A stretch of 64,000 nucleotides of DNA from Methanoregula boonei 6A8 (GCF_000017625.1 NC_009712.1:1364001-1428000); one strand, 5' to 3'. Positions 18,588-28,190 are shown, numbered from the stretch's first letter. Translations and numbers: made by a program. The notes: a model not told the origin generated them from the letters alone.

Positions 18588-19802
18588 TTATCCCGTGTAG
18601 AGCTCCAGCTGGTGGAAGGCCTGCCGGGATTCATCAGATCTCCCCATTTTCCGTAAAACTTCCCCCTTATGGCGGAGTGATTCGGCTGAACGCGGGTTGA
18701 TCTCCAGAGCCTTGTTGAATGCATCCAGGGCTTCCTGGTCCCTTCCCAGTTTCTCAAGAATTACGCCCATATTATGCCAGGCCTGGATGTTGCTTGACCG
18801 GATCTTCAGCGCTTTCTGGTATTCGGAGATTGCTTCATCGAATTTTCCCATGACCGAGAGGGTATTTGCCTGTTCCAGATGCATGAGATCGCTTATCTCC
18901 TCTAAGATCTTGTTCATCCGTGCCGAGGACAGGGATTTTAAGTTCCCGGGGGCCGCGGGTTCTTTGTGAACTGCTATTTCCGGTGTGGGTTCCTTCTGGG
19001 CGATCTTTAAGTAGGTATTGGTAATCTCACCCCGTGCGCGGCCATCGTCGATAGAGGAAAATGCTACAAGAGCGCCGATGATGATCCCCTTGGTATCAAT
19101 TACGGGTGAGAGAACACAGTCCCGCAGTAACTGCCGGCCCCCGTTTCGCGACAGGATATAGACATCCGAGGGAAAAACAGAAACTACCCCTTTGTTGAGC
19201 GTAGGGGTGATGTGGAGGATAAAGGGCTGGTCGGTGACTGCATCGTAAAACTGCAGGACCTCGTCAAGCTGTTTTAAGTAGGCATCACGGATGCTCCACC
19301 CGGTCAGCTGTTCTGCATAGGCATTAATCAGGATTATTCGCCCGTCGCGGTCAATGGTGATGATGCCCCGGTCCAGGATCTGGATGGTACGGTTGAGCCA
19401 GACCGAGGCATTCCGGATACGGTCGTCAAAGAGTTTCTTTGCGGCAGCAATCTGGATCGTGGAATGGATGGTCTCCTTGACAAACGGCTTGACCAGATAT
19501 CCGTACGGATCGGTCTCTTTTGCCCGGCCAATGGTGACATCATCGGAAAAAGCCGTCAGGTAAATGACCGGGATGCCGTAGCGTTTCCGGATCTCGGCAG
19601 CGGCATCGATACCATCCATGGTCCCTTCGAGCACGATATCCATCAGTACGAAATCCGGGCGGAACTTGCCGGCAGTTTTTATGGCATTCTCCCCGGTCTT
19701 TACCCGGGCTACGACGCTATACCCGAGGGAATTAAGCAGGTCCTCGAGGATCTTTGCAGTTATGACCTCATCTTCAACAATCAGAATCTTTTCCTGAGCC
19801 AT
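18588..19802 (-). CDS. Response regulator with receiver, PAS and TPR domains
   Basis: 404 residues. Receiver about 5-118 with acidic pair ED at 10-11, Asp55 (LMDIVLEG) and YLVKPF; PAS domain about 125-240 (DRGIITIDRDGRIILINAYA); TPR repeats from about 305 to the end (IQAWHNMGVILEKLGRDQEA and NPRSAESLRHKGEVLRKMGR). There is no DNA-binding or enzymatic output, so phosphorylation probably changes protein contacts through the TPR part. It follows the kinase gene on the same strand with no gap, and they probably form a cognate pair. Confidence 0.88.
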   Translation of the reverse strand: MAQEKILIVEDEVITAKILEDLLNSLGYSVVARVKTGENAIKTAGKFRPDFVLMDIVLEGTMDGIDAAAEIRKRYGIPVIYLTAFSDDVTIGRAKETDPYGYLVKPFVKETIHSTIQIAAAKKLFDDRIRNASVWLNRTIQILDRGIITIDRDGRIILINAYAEQLTGWSIRDAYLKQLDEVLQFYDAVTDQPFILHITPTLNKGVVSVFPSDVYILSRNGGRQLLRDCVLSPVIDTKGIIIGALVAFSSIDDGRARGEITNTYLKIAQKEPTPEIAVHKEPAAPGNLKSLSSARMNKILEEISDLMHLEQANTLSVMGKFDEAISEYQKALKIRSSNIQAWHNMGVILEKLGRDQEALDAFNKALEINPRSAESLRHKGEVLRKMGRSDESRQAFHQLELYTG

Positions 19803-21698
19803 TTAATTTTCCTCCTTTTGCAGCGCATAGTGAAACGTAAAGGTAAACGTGGTTCCCATATCCCGTTCAATCCGGATCTTCCCGTCCAGCTGGTCGTGAC
19901 CCAGCAGGTAGATGAGCGCAAGGCCTACAGTCGACGCCTTCCCCCGCATACAGGATTCAGGGATCCCGATCCCGTCATCATGGATGCAAAGGGTAAGGCC
20001 GTTATTTTCCCCGCGGTGGAACGAAATGGATATGGTCCCGATACTCCGGCCGGGAAATGCATGCCGGATGGAATTGGAGATAACTTCGGTAATGAGCAGT
20101 CCCAGGTGAAGCAGGGTGGACTGGTCGATCTGGATCTTGTCAATGGAATATTCAACATTGATGTAGGTTTTTGTCCCGTAGGCGTGGATCAGGCTGTTGA
20201 CCAGATCCCGCAGGTAGGTCTCCAGGCTGACATTGATGAAATCGTCTGATTTGTACAGCCGTTCGTGGATGAGCACCATGGAGCGGATCCGGGTCTCGGT
20301 ATCAAGTACGATCCGGGCTATCTCTGGAGAGGAGACGGTAGATGCCTGGAAATGAAGCAGCCCGATTACTACCTGCATGTTGTTCTTGACCCGATGGTGG
20401 ATCTCCCGCAGGAGGGCATCCTTTGCTTCCAGCGACGCAGTGAGGGCCTTTTCGGTCTCCTTGAGCCCGGTGATATCACGGGAGACACACAGGACCGCCC
20501 GGACTGTCCCATCCGGGTTTTTTAGCGGCGTGAGGGCGTGATCGAACCAGCGGGTACCTTCCGGAAACGGGATCTGGCCTTCGTGACGCTCAGGTCTTCC
20601 GGTAACAAAAACCCGCTGCAGGTAATCACACTGGCTGGTCCCGGCACCCGGGGGAAAGATCGTGCACCGCTCCATGTTGATGATCTCATGGTAGGTTTTC
20701 CCCAGCGAAGCCGCGGCGTAACTGTTGACATATTCAATCCGGTCGTCGGAGTCGATCACATAGATAAGGTCCTGCGAGGTTTCTGCAAGGGAATGATACA
20801 GCTCCTCACTTTTGCGGATCCGTTCCTCGTTCTCTTTTTGTTCGGTGATATCCCGGAGGACCCCGGTCCGGGCAACGATGTTCCCGGCCGGGTCTTTTAA
20901 GAGGGTACTGGTATCCTCAAGCCAGACGATAGTGCCCGCACGGTTCCTTACGCGGAAGGCAGCCCGGATCGGCTTATCCGAGGAAAAGACCTTTTCTGCC
21001 TCCGCCCGTATCCTTTTCCGGTCCCCTTCCTCGATAAATTCCCAGATACTGTGGGAGATAAAATCCATGGGCGTAAACCCGTACCGGGCAACCTGCGGCC
21101 CGACATACGTGAAAAGTCCCTTCGGGTCTATGGAATAGAGGATATCATAGGTATTCTCGGCAAGCATCCGGTATTTGGTCTCCGAGGCGCGCAGTTCGTT
21201 TTCCACGTTCTGGAGCTCATTGTACCGGGCCCGTAATTCTTCCTCGGCCGCTGCCAGCTGCTCCCGGGTTGCCTGGTGGGTTTCCCTGAGGTGTTCCATT
21301 GCGGACGTATCCCGGATCGTGACCCAGAGGGTTTTGTGTCCTTCTGTTTCTACGCTGGTAACCAGGACCGATGCAGGGAATTCCTGGCCCGTGCAGCGCC
21401 GGCACCTCCAGGAAAACGCGATCTGCCCGCTCTGGAGAGCCTTCTCGTAGACGAGCGCAGCTTTCTGGGCAGAGGTCTGCCCGTCCGGCTGGGAAGCCGG
21501 GGAGAGGTCAAGAAGATTTTTTGCTAGTAGCTCTTCTTTGCCGGAGGCCTGGAAGAGCTGGATCGATGCAGTGTTGCATGCCGAAATCTCACCGGAGAAC
21601 GGTTCGATGTTTAAGACTGCGTCCCGCGAGAGCTCAAACATCAGCTGGTAAACCCCGTCATCGCCGGCCGGGCCCCGGGAAAATGTTTCCGGCACCAT
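19803..21698 (-). CDS. Multi-PAS sensor histidine kinase (HisKA_2 type)
   Basis: 631 residues with no obvious membrane helix, so a cytoplasmic sensor. Three PAS-type modules lie at about 12-130, 165-285 and 295-410, followed by the phospho-acceptor region LLREIHHRVKNNMQVVIGLL (HisKA_2, near 425) and a HATPase domain with HDDGIGIPE. Its start codon overlaps the stop of the upstream kinase gene (ATGA). The C-terminal 220 residues are closely similar to that neighbour, a sign of duplication. Confidence 0.92.
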   Translation of the reverse strand: MVPETFSRGPAGDDGVYQLMFELSRDAVLNIEPFSGEISACNTASIQLFQASGKEELLAKNLLDLSPASQPDGQTSAQKAALVYEKALQSGQIAFSWRCRRCTGQEFPASVLVTSVETEGHKTLWVTIRDTSAMEHLRETHQATREQLAAAEEELRARYNELQNVENELRASETKYRMLAENTYDILYSIDPKGLFTYVGPQVARYGFTPMDFISHSIWEFIEEGDRKRIRAEAEKVFSSDKPIRAAFRVRNRAGTIVWLEDTSTLLKDPAGNIVARTGVLRDITEQKENEERIRKSEELYHSLAETSQDLIYVIDSDDRIEYVNSYAAASLGKTYHEIINMERCTIFPPGAGTSQCDYLQRVFVTGRPERHEGQIPFPEGTRWFDHALTPLKNPDGTVRAVLCVSRDITGLKETEKALTASLEAKDALLREIHHRVKNNMQVVIGLLHFQASTVSSPEIARIVLDTETRIRSMVLIHERLYKSDDFINVSLETYLRDLVNSLIHAYGTKTYINVEYSIDKIQIDQSTLLHLGLLITEVISNSIRHAFPGRSIGTISISFHRGENNGLTLCIHDDGIGIPESCMRGKASTVGLALIYLLGHDQLDGKIRIERDMGTTFTFTFHYALQKEEN

Positions 21699-23308
21699 CA
21701 GATCTCCTCTGTCAGGGACGGGTTAAAGGTGAACGTGAACGTTGTCCCGTTACTGCCTTCGATCAGGATGTTCCCGTTGAGCTGGTCGCGGCCCAGCAGG
21801 TAGATGAGCTGGAGGCCCATGGTTGCCGGTTTCTCCCGGATGCAGGCATCGGGAATGCCAACACCGTCATCGTGGATGGAAAGGATCAGGCTGTTATCGT
21901 CCCTGCGGCGGAACGAGAGCTGGATCGTGCCGGTTTCCCGGTTGGGAAACGCGTGCTTAAGGGAATTGGAGACCACTTCCGTGATAAGGAGCCCTAAATG
22001 GATCAGCATTGGCTGGTCAATCTGAATATTTTCTATATTATATTTTACGGTAAGGGTTGTTTTTGACCGGTAGGTATAGATAAGGCTGTCAATAAGGTCC
22101 CGGATGTATGCCTCCAGCGGGATATTGATGAGATCATCAGAATTGTACAGCCGTTCGTGGATGAGCACCATAGAGCGGATGCGGGTCTCGGTATCGAGCA
22201 CAATCCGAGCAATCTCCGGGGATGAAACGGCAGAAAGCTGAAATTGCAAAAGACCGATGACCACCTGCATGTTGTTCTTGACGCGATGGTGGATCTCGCG
22301 CAGGAGCATGTTCTTTTCCACAAGCGAGGTCCTGATAGACTCCTCTGCCAGCTTGAGATCGGAGATATCCCTCCCGACCGACTGGTACCCGGTAAGATTG
22401 CCGGCCTCATCAAAGAGCGCCCGGTCGTTCCTCTGCTGCCACCGCAGGCAGCCATCAGGCATAACAATCCGGTGCTCGATCGTGGCAACCGGGCATCTCT
22501 CTGAGAGCGATCGCAGGTGCGATGCCACGCGTGCGGCATCCTCGCGGGGGATCTGGATCTCAAACCGGCGGTTGAGAACCTCCTCGCGTGATACCCCGAA
22601 ATACCGGCAGAATGCATCGTTGACAAAAACAAAGGTCCCGTCAGGCCGGAACCGGGAGATAAGCTCGGTCTGATCTTCTACTACGGCCCGGAACCGCTCC
22701 TCGCTCTCCTTAAGGGCGCGTTCTGCGGTGCTTCTTCGTACTGCCTGCCGGATCTTGTTGCCGAGATCCGCAAACTGGACCCGGGGATCCTCCCCTTTCT
22801 GGATATAGAAATCCGCGCCGGCATTGAGGGCTTCGATGACAACGTTTTCCTGGCCTCTTCCGGTGAAAATGATAAACGGGATGGCATTGCCCTGGTAACG
22901 GAGATTCTTAAGGAAAGTTATCCCGTCGGAGTCAGGCATCAGGTAATCGGAAACAATGGCATCGTACTCGTATCTTTCAAGCGCGTTTACTGCATCAGGA
23001 ACACTCAGAACCGTACCCACGCTGAATTCGCCGGTATTTTCGAGAAAAAGCCGGGCGAGTTCCAGGAGCGCCGGTTCATCGTCAACGTAGAGCACCCGTA
23101 CCGGCCGGGGAGCGGATGCATCACCGGAAGTGTGCAGCGGAGTACTGGACGGGTGCACCACCCCGTTTCCTGTTTCGCAGGGGGGGACTGTCACCGTACC
23201 GGTCCCGCTGTTGCGAGACCGGACAACTGAAGGTAATGAGCGGGGTTTTCGGGGATCCATTACGCTGAACATCGTGCTATCTCCTCTTGACCGGGCCATA
23301 TCATGCAT
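21698..23308 (-). CDS. Hybrid receiver-PAS-histidine kinase (HisKA_2 type)
   Basis: 536 residues. After a poorly conserved 67-residue lead comes a receiver (VLYVDDEPALLE at about 70, phospho-acceptor in AIVSDYLMPD), then a PAS domain (about 205-320) and a HisKA_2/HATPase kinase core (LREIHHRVKNNMQ, then HDDGVGIPD). A receiver ahead of PAS and kinase is common in methanogen signalling proteins. Its start overlaps the 3' end of the degenerate receiver gene upstream. Starts at 23308 and 23299 are both possible. Confidence 0.9.
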   Translation of the reverse strand: MHDMARSRGDSTMFSVMDPRKPRSLPSVVRSRNSGTGTVTVPPCETGNGVVHPSSTPLHTSGDASAPRPVRVLYVDDEPALLELARLFLENTGEFSVGTVLSVPDAVNALERYEYDAIVSDYLMPDSDGITFLKNLRYQGNAIPFIIFTGRGQENVVIEALNAGADFYIQKGEDPRVQFADLGNKIRQAVRRSTAERALKESEERFRAVVEDQTELISRFRPDGTFVFVNDAFCRYFGVSREEVLNRRFEIQIPREDAARVASHLRSLSERCPVATIEHRIVMPDGCLRWQQRNDRALFDEAGNLTGYQSVGRDISDLKLAEESIRTSLVEKNMLLREIHHRVKNNMQVVIGLLQFQLSAVSSPEIARIVLDTETRIRSMVLIHERLYNSDDLINIPLEAYIRDLIDSLIYTYRSKTTLTVKYNIENIQIDQPMLIHLGLLITEVVSNSLKHAFPNRETGTIQLSFRRRDDNSLILSIHDDGVGIPDACIREKPATMGLQLIYLLGRDQLNGNILIEGSNGTTFTFTFNPSLTEEI

Positions 23309-24191
23309 TCATTTCCCCCGCAGGATGCACGGCCAGACGTTCATGCCAGGATATCAGGTCCGCACAGGTCTCCACCATCAGGAGTTCATGAATGGCGGGC
23401 GTATCGGCCGAAGGGTACACGATACTGAGGGTGCCCTTCTGGTCATCCTCTCCTAATACCGGGTAAAGGAAGACCGAAAGGGTACCGTCATTTCCGGCCC
23501 AAGCAATCCGGCCATCCTCCAGGCATGTCCATCCCGACGATATCATTCCCCTCCGGATCCTCCGGGAAAGGATCGGGAGCACGGCATAATCTGCCGGTGC
23601 ATACCGGAGGTTGCATTCGCCGGCATGCCACTCGGCTGCCGGGCAGAGAACCTTCTCCGGGGCGCGGTGATACGCCGCAAAAACTGCTGACAGGCACCTG
23701 CCGCAGGCGCCGACAATATCCCCGATACGCTCGTTTATCGTCCCCCCCGCTGAGAGTCCGGATCTTTTCAGGAGGGAATCCAGGGACTGCATGCCTCTCT
23801 GGAGTTTGGTCCTGCATACGGCAAGTTCGATCATCAGGTGCAACTCAAAAAACAGGTTATGGGGATCGTCACGGGAGGGCAGGGCAAATACCGGCTCGTG
23901 GGAGGCAATAAAGGGAAGCATATCCGGGTGCTTATGCGAAAAAGAGGATTTCCGGAGAACAATAACCGGGGTAGTATCGCCGTACGGGAGCATGGACAGG
24001 AGACCGGGGATGAGATCCGGGTCGCCAGTCTCCTGGAGGACAATAGCATCATAGGTATGGAACACGAACCAGTCGGAACCGTACTTCAGGGAGTCGAAGG
24101 CTTCGACCAGGTAACCGGCATAGTACCCAAGATAATGTGAGCCGTACTCCCGCATGGCTGAATTCCCGTCAATATAGGCAACCGTGATCAC
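23301..24191 (-). CDS. Degenerate (pseudo-)receiver protein, function unknown
   Basis: About 296 residues. The start is taken at GTG 24191 because GGAGGTGG lies at the right distance upstream; GTG 24203 is the alternative. The opening ITVAYIDGNSAMREYGSHY resembles a receiver (compare VLYVDDEPALLE next door), but the acidic pair is reduced to DG and the expected phospho-acceptor position reads YDAIVLQET instead of YDAIVSDY, replacing Asp by Gln. The C-terminal part (about 130-290) is unrecognised and Cys-containing. It heads the kinase operon by overlap, and I infer a phosphorylation-independent regulator. Confidence 0.6.
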   Translation of the reverse strand: MITVAYIDGNSAMREYGSHYLGYYAGYLVEAFDSLKYGSDWFVFHTYDAIVLQETGDPDLIPGLLSMLPYGDTTPVIVLRKSSFSHKHPDMLPFIASHEPVFALPSRDDPHNLFFELHLMIELAVCRTKLQRGMQSLDSLLKRSGLSAGGTINERIGDIVGACGRCLSAVFAAYHRAPEKVLCPAAEWHAGECNLRYAPADYAVLPILSRRIRRGMISSGWTCLEDGRIAWAGNDGTLSVFLYPVLGEDDQKGTLSIVYPSADTPAIHELLMVETCADLISWHERLAVHPAGEMNA

Positions 24192-24384
24192 GAAGTTCTC
24201 CACCTCCCCCCCAGAATTATTAGTGTTCCTTGTCCTCTCGCTTTCCCGACGAGATAGGGCAGGGCATCCTGGTACGGGTGAAAGGGTATAGACAGAGGTA
24301 TCGCGGGCAGGGAAAGATAAAGCCACCAAAATTGCGCATCAATGGAAATACTATTAAATATAAGATATATATAACCGGATTTCA

Positions 24385-25812
24385 ATGCCCGGATCGTCCG
24401 AAATACGCACCACTATCATTTCCACCCTTACGGCATCCAGCCGGCCGGTCTCCATTGCCGGCCTAGCAAGGAAGACCGGCATCTCGCGGAACACACTCTC
24501 GAAATACCTTGAGAGAATGGTGATGAGCGGCAGCGTGGGGATGATCCATCACGGGATGGCAAAGAAATTTTATCTCCGTGCACCGGGAGAGTCCGCTCCC
24601 GCGGGAACGGAGACCCAGGACCTCATTCTCGTCCTGGACCTGTCCTGCTCGGTGCTTGTTTTTGATAAGATCGAACGAAAAGAGGCAATCTCCAGCCTTG
24701 GCCCGGAACGTACAGAAGAGATCCCCTTCTCCCGGGATATCGCAGAGATCTTAGAGTCCGGGCCGTTCCTGCAGTGGATCTCCCGCATACAATTTTCCCC
24801 GGGATCACAGCAATCCCTGTACGAGATCCGGAAAACGGACAAGAGCGCCGGCGCCATGACACTTGCCTACCGGGCGTTTCCCCTCTTTTTTGCAGGGAGG
24901 GAACCGCTGGTGGTGCTCTACACCACACGATCCCCGGAGAGGGATCCCGCAGGCTCCCGGGATTCCCCCCGGTTTTCGCCGGAGGACACCCTTATTGCCG
25001 AGAGCGACTGCGTGGTCATCATCCAGGATATGCATATTATCCACGCGAGCCCCTCGTTTGCGCGGCTGATCGGACGGCCGATCAACTCGATCCGGGGGTA
25101 CAACATCAAGAGGTTCTTCCAGGCATCATCCCTGACTGCCCTGGAGACCTCTCTTTCTGCGCTGGAAAAGGAGAGCCGTGCGGCTCCTTCCCCGCTGACG
25201 CTTACCCTGACCGGAAACGGGGAAGAGACTGCCGGGGACTATGCATTCCACCTGAGCCGGATGCCGTACCCGGATTCCGGGGCAATGATCGGGGTGCTGC
25301 ACAGGACCGGGCCGCAAAAGGAGGCCGCCCGGCCGGTACACGTGGTCCCTTCGGGATGGGAGAGTTTCCTGCGGGAACTTCTGACCCGGCTCCAGATCCG
25401 CGAACGGGAAGCAAGCGCTATCCTTGTCCCCTGGGCTCTCGAACAACTGCACCCGCTGCTTGACGCTGACGAATGTGTCCTAAATATCCGGATCCGGGAG
25501 ATGGGGGATTTTTCCCGCACGTACCGTTGGAGCATGCGTAAGCCCGGCACGGACGAAGGGGCAGAAGGGAGCGACAGCGCAGAGACGGGCATGGACGAAC
25601 TGCTGCAGGTCCCGATCCGGAAAAACAAAAAGACCCTAGGCGGGTTTGGCTGGCACCCCCGGTCGCCGGATATGATACCCCCGATCGACCGGCAATCCCT
25701 TGAAACGGTCTGCACGCTCCTTGCCCTCAAGGTCTGGCACCAGGCATGCATCGAGCGGGCAATGGAGAGCCAGGCCGGATTCAACGACGTATTTGGCGAG
25801 ATCTCCCTGTAG
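24385..25812 (+). CDS. HTH transcriptional regulator with PAS domain
   Basis: 475 residues. Residues about 8-68 are a winged helix (PVSIAGLARKTGISRNTLSKYLERM); a middle region follows, then a PAS domain around 205-310 (DTLIAESDCVVIIQDMHIIH) and a C-terminal part (about 330-475) that may be a further sensory domain. It is divergent from the pseudo-receiver/kinase operon, and the 193-base gap between them could hold a shared control region. No phospho-acceptor or kinase motif is present. Confidence 0.8.
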   Translation: MPGSSEIRTTIISTLTASSRPVSIAGLARKTGISRNTLSKYLERMVMSGSVGMIHHGMAKKFYLRAPGESAPAGTETQDLILVLDLSCSVLVFDKIERKEAISSLGPERTEEIPFSRDIAEILESGPFLQWISRIQFSPGSQQSLYEIRKTDKSAGAMTLAYRAFPLFFAGREPLVVLYTTRSPERDPAGSRDSPRFSPEDTLIAESDCVVIIQDMHIIHASPSFARLIGRPINSIRGYNIKRFFQASSLTALETSLSALEKESRAAPSPLTLTLTGNGEETAGDYAFHLSRMPYPDSGAMIGVLHRTGPQKEAARPVHVVPSGWESFLRELLTRLQIREREASAILVPWALEQLHPLLDADECVLNIRIREMGDFSRTYRWSMRKPGTDEGAEGSDSAETGMDELLQVPIRKNKKTLGGFGWHPRSPDMIPPIDRQSLETVCTLLALKVWHQACIERAMESQAGFNDVFGEISL

Positions 25813-25877
25813 CAGGACACGGGGTTGTTAAAAAACGGGAACCGGATTTTGCAAATCCCGGTCTTTTTTGGTCGTAT

Positions 25878-27167
25878 TTAAAGGAAGATATGGGAAACGA
25901 CAAGGATCACGGCCGACATCAGGATACCGATAATAAAATTCTTCCCGTTCACCGGCCATTCGGAGAGGTTTGCCACCCGGTCGGAGAGGAAGAGCAGGTG
26001 CTGGATCTTTGCCATGTTCTCCCGGTCGGTAGGACTGTACCGGGAGAGCTCCTGCCGGAGTGCATTAAGCTCTTCTTTTTTCCTCTGCTTGATCCTGAAG
26101 TGGATCACCACGAGAACAACAATGGCAAAACCCACCACGGTAAGGACCTGCTGGATCGGGCCGTAATACCGGGTCAGGACGCTAAAGGGGATATTCCCGA
26201 GGGAGGTATAGAATGTGGAACTCATGGATGCGATATCGTTGATGGACTGCAGGTGGAGCTGCGAGAGCTGGGCAAGCTTGTTCTCCAGCTGGGGCAGCAC
26301 GGTGATGATCGGGTAGATCGCAACAGAGAACGTGAAGAGGAACAGGCAGTGCATCACGATCTTCCCGGCGTTTTCGGTGCCGCCCATCTCGACCAGGGGG
26401 TTGATCTCCCACGAGGGATCGAGCGTGGTGCCAAGCAGCACCAGGTACACGGAGATCACGAGAACTTCTACCGAGCAGACCAGGAAGATCAAAAAGACCA
26501 TCAGGAAACCGAGCAGGGCAAAACTCATCAGGGATAGGACAAGGTAGGCAGGATCGGCAGAGTTCTCGAAGAGCACAAAAAAGGGGGGCACCACAATGTT
26601 GTACATCTCGGAAAAGTACAACACGAAGAGCAGGACCGAGAGGATGGTGGTCAGAAATATCCGTACCCCCCGGCCCGACTGCCACCGGAAATATTTCCCG
26701 TTCACGAGCCACATGAGGTGCCGGGAGAGTTCGGAGCCCCGTTTCTCAAAGAGCGGGTATGCTTCATCTTTTACGAGTTTGCGGAACTCCCGGAACAGGT
26801 ACACATAGCCGGTCCAGAGCACCGAGGCAGCGAGGATAAGGAAGAGGAACTCCGATACGACGACCATCCGGTTGTCCGCGGTGCCCGGCATAAGCACGTA
26901 AGGCGGGATAAAGAGGACGGCGGATACGAGCAGCAGGAACAGGAAAATAATAAGGAAGTTTGTGCCGGCATCAAGGAGAGAACTCGTGGTCAGGAGTGGA
27001 TTTAAGGTTATCTTGCGTGCCCGGAGAATCTCCCGGCAGGCTCCCCGCACGGCATTTGTGACGCGGAAGAAGGACGCTTCAATGATATTCTGGTGCTCCC
27101 AGGTTGTGCCATCCTCTTCCACCGCATGGGGGAGGATCCGGTTCCGGAACAATGCATTTTCGCTCAT
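25878..27167 (-). CDS. Polytopic membrane protein, function unknown
   Basis: 429 residues from ATG 27167 (MSENALF). At least seven hydrophobic segments: two near 75-150, two around 195-235, two around 240-290, one near 315, one near 365 and one at the C-terminal end (IIGILMSAVILVVSHIF). A polar, possibly coiled-coil segment (KQRKKEELNALRQELSRY) separates the last two. No family recognised and no catalytic motif seen. It is convergent with the HTH-PAS regulator. Confidence 0.7.
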   Translation of the reverse strand: MSENALFRNRILPHAVEEDGTTWEHQNIIEASFFRVTNAVRGACREILRARKITLNPLLTTSSLLDAGTNFLIIFLFLLLVSAVLFIPPYVLMPGTADNRMVVVSEFLFLILAASVLWTGYVYLFREFRKLVKDEAYPLFEKRGSELSRHLMWLVNGKYFRWQSGRGVRIFLTTILSVLLFVLYFSEMYNIVVPPFFVLFENSADPAYLVLSLMSFALLGFLMVFLIFLVCSVEVLVISVYLVLLGTTLDPSWEINPLVEMGGTENAGKIVMHCLFLFTFSVAIYPIITVLPQLENKLAQLSQLHLQSINDIASMSSTFYTSLGNIPFSVLTRYYGPIQQVLTVVGFAIVVLVVIHFRIKQRKKEELNALRQELSRYSPTDRENMAKIQHLLFLSDRVANLSEWPVNGKNFIIGILMSAVILVVSHIFL

Positions 27168-27763
27168 GATGAACAATACCGATGCCGATAACCGGCCCGT
27201 GCCTTCCCGGCCCTCCACGTCAGACTTCCGGAAGCAGACAGCCGGGGTATGACACACCAGGGGACAGTTCCTGAGATCACATACTCCCTACGGCGGTTTA
27301 CCGGTTCCGTATCTATGTATTCTTCATAGGGGTACTTGACCTTTCTGCCCTGAATCCAGGACCAGGGAAAGGGAATCCCGGCACCCGACTAACTCCAAGC
27401 AAAGCACCGGATGAGGTACAGGAAAATGAAGGGGACCCCCATTTACACTGAGTCAAAGGGGTCCGACCAATTTTTTTGCTGACCCCAAAAAGGGCCGGAG
27501 GGGGGTACCTTTGATCCGCGAATTTTGCAAGGGACTCCCCCTTATGTTCATGATGAGGGGGTTCCCTGGATCATGAAGGAACGGGGGACCCCTGATCACC
27601 TCTCGCCGGAAGTTTCAGGGGAAATACAGGTTTTGACACTGGAACTGGCAAAGGGGGTCCCTCGTTATGGGGGGTCAAGGGGGTCCGGCTTATTTTTTTC
27701 GAGACCCTCAAACGGAGGGGAGGGGGGTGCCTTATTTTTTTGAATGGGGGGTGGGGGGTCGGT

Positions 27764-28130
27764 CTTTTTTTAAAATCTTTGGCTCGGGACGCGATCATTT
27801 TTCAAAATCCTCAGCAGCTGAGCCACTCTTTTTCCGGAATTCTCAGCTGCCAAGTTGAACATTTTTTGAAATCCTCAGCTGCCGTACCGGACTTTTTTGT
27901 AAATGATCGCGGGTGTTGTAAATGTCCCGTCGGAAAATTTGATGATTATTCGTGGGTTGACGGTTTTTGCTGCAAAACCGTATCGTTCTTTTCTGAGGAT
28001 CTTCAGCTGCGTGGGCGCTCTTTTTCCGGAATTCTCAGCTCGTGACCCACTCTTTTTTGAAAATCCTCAGCGGCCGAGCCGCTCATTTTTTGAAATCTTT
28101 GGCTCACGACCCGGACTTTTCCGAAAATAT
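27764..28130. repeat. Degenerate 31-33 bp tandem repeat array
   Basis: Runs of T begin at about 27766, 27798, 27829, 27862 and 27893 and again at 27989, 28021, 28053, 28086 and 28117, a period of 31-33 bases. Each unit reads roughly T5-7, then (C/G)AAAATC(C/T)TCAGC(T)GC, then 8-12 variable bases. The two blocks are separated by about 90 bases with little match. The units differ too much from one another, and lack constant-length spacers, for this to be a CRISPR array. Confidence 0.65.
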
Positions 28131-28174
28131 TTGGCAGGGTTGGCTTGATCCATAGTGTGTGGTGGGGATATCGC

Positions 28175-28190
28175 GGGGGCTGCCGCCCCC
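28175..28190. other. GC hairpin
   Basis: GGGGGC-TGCC-GCCCCC, a perfect 6-bp stem with a 4-base loop, followed by ACACCCCC. It lies within the gene-free stretch, near the left end of a possible small repeat element. It could act at the RNA level or be an element end. Confidence 0.45.

Noticed and set aside
27764-28130. CRISPR array
   Set aside because: Units are degenerate, have no constant repeat or regular unique spacers, and no cas gene is in the window.
27740-28148. Open frames (FSGILS, FFEIFGS-like repeats) across the repeat array
   Set aside because: The peptide repeats come from the 31-33 bp DNA repeat, whose period is not a multiple of three, so no single frame is maintained.
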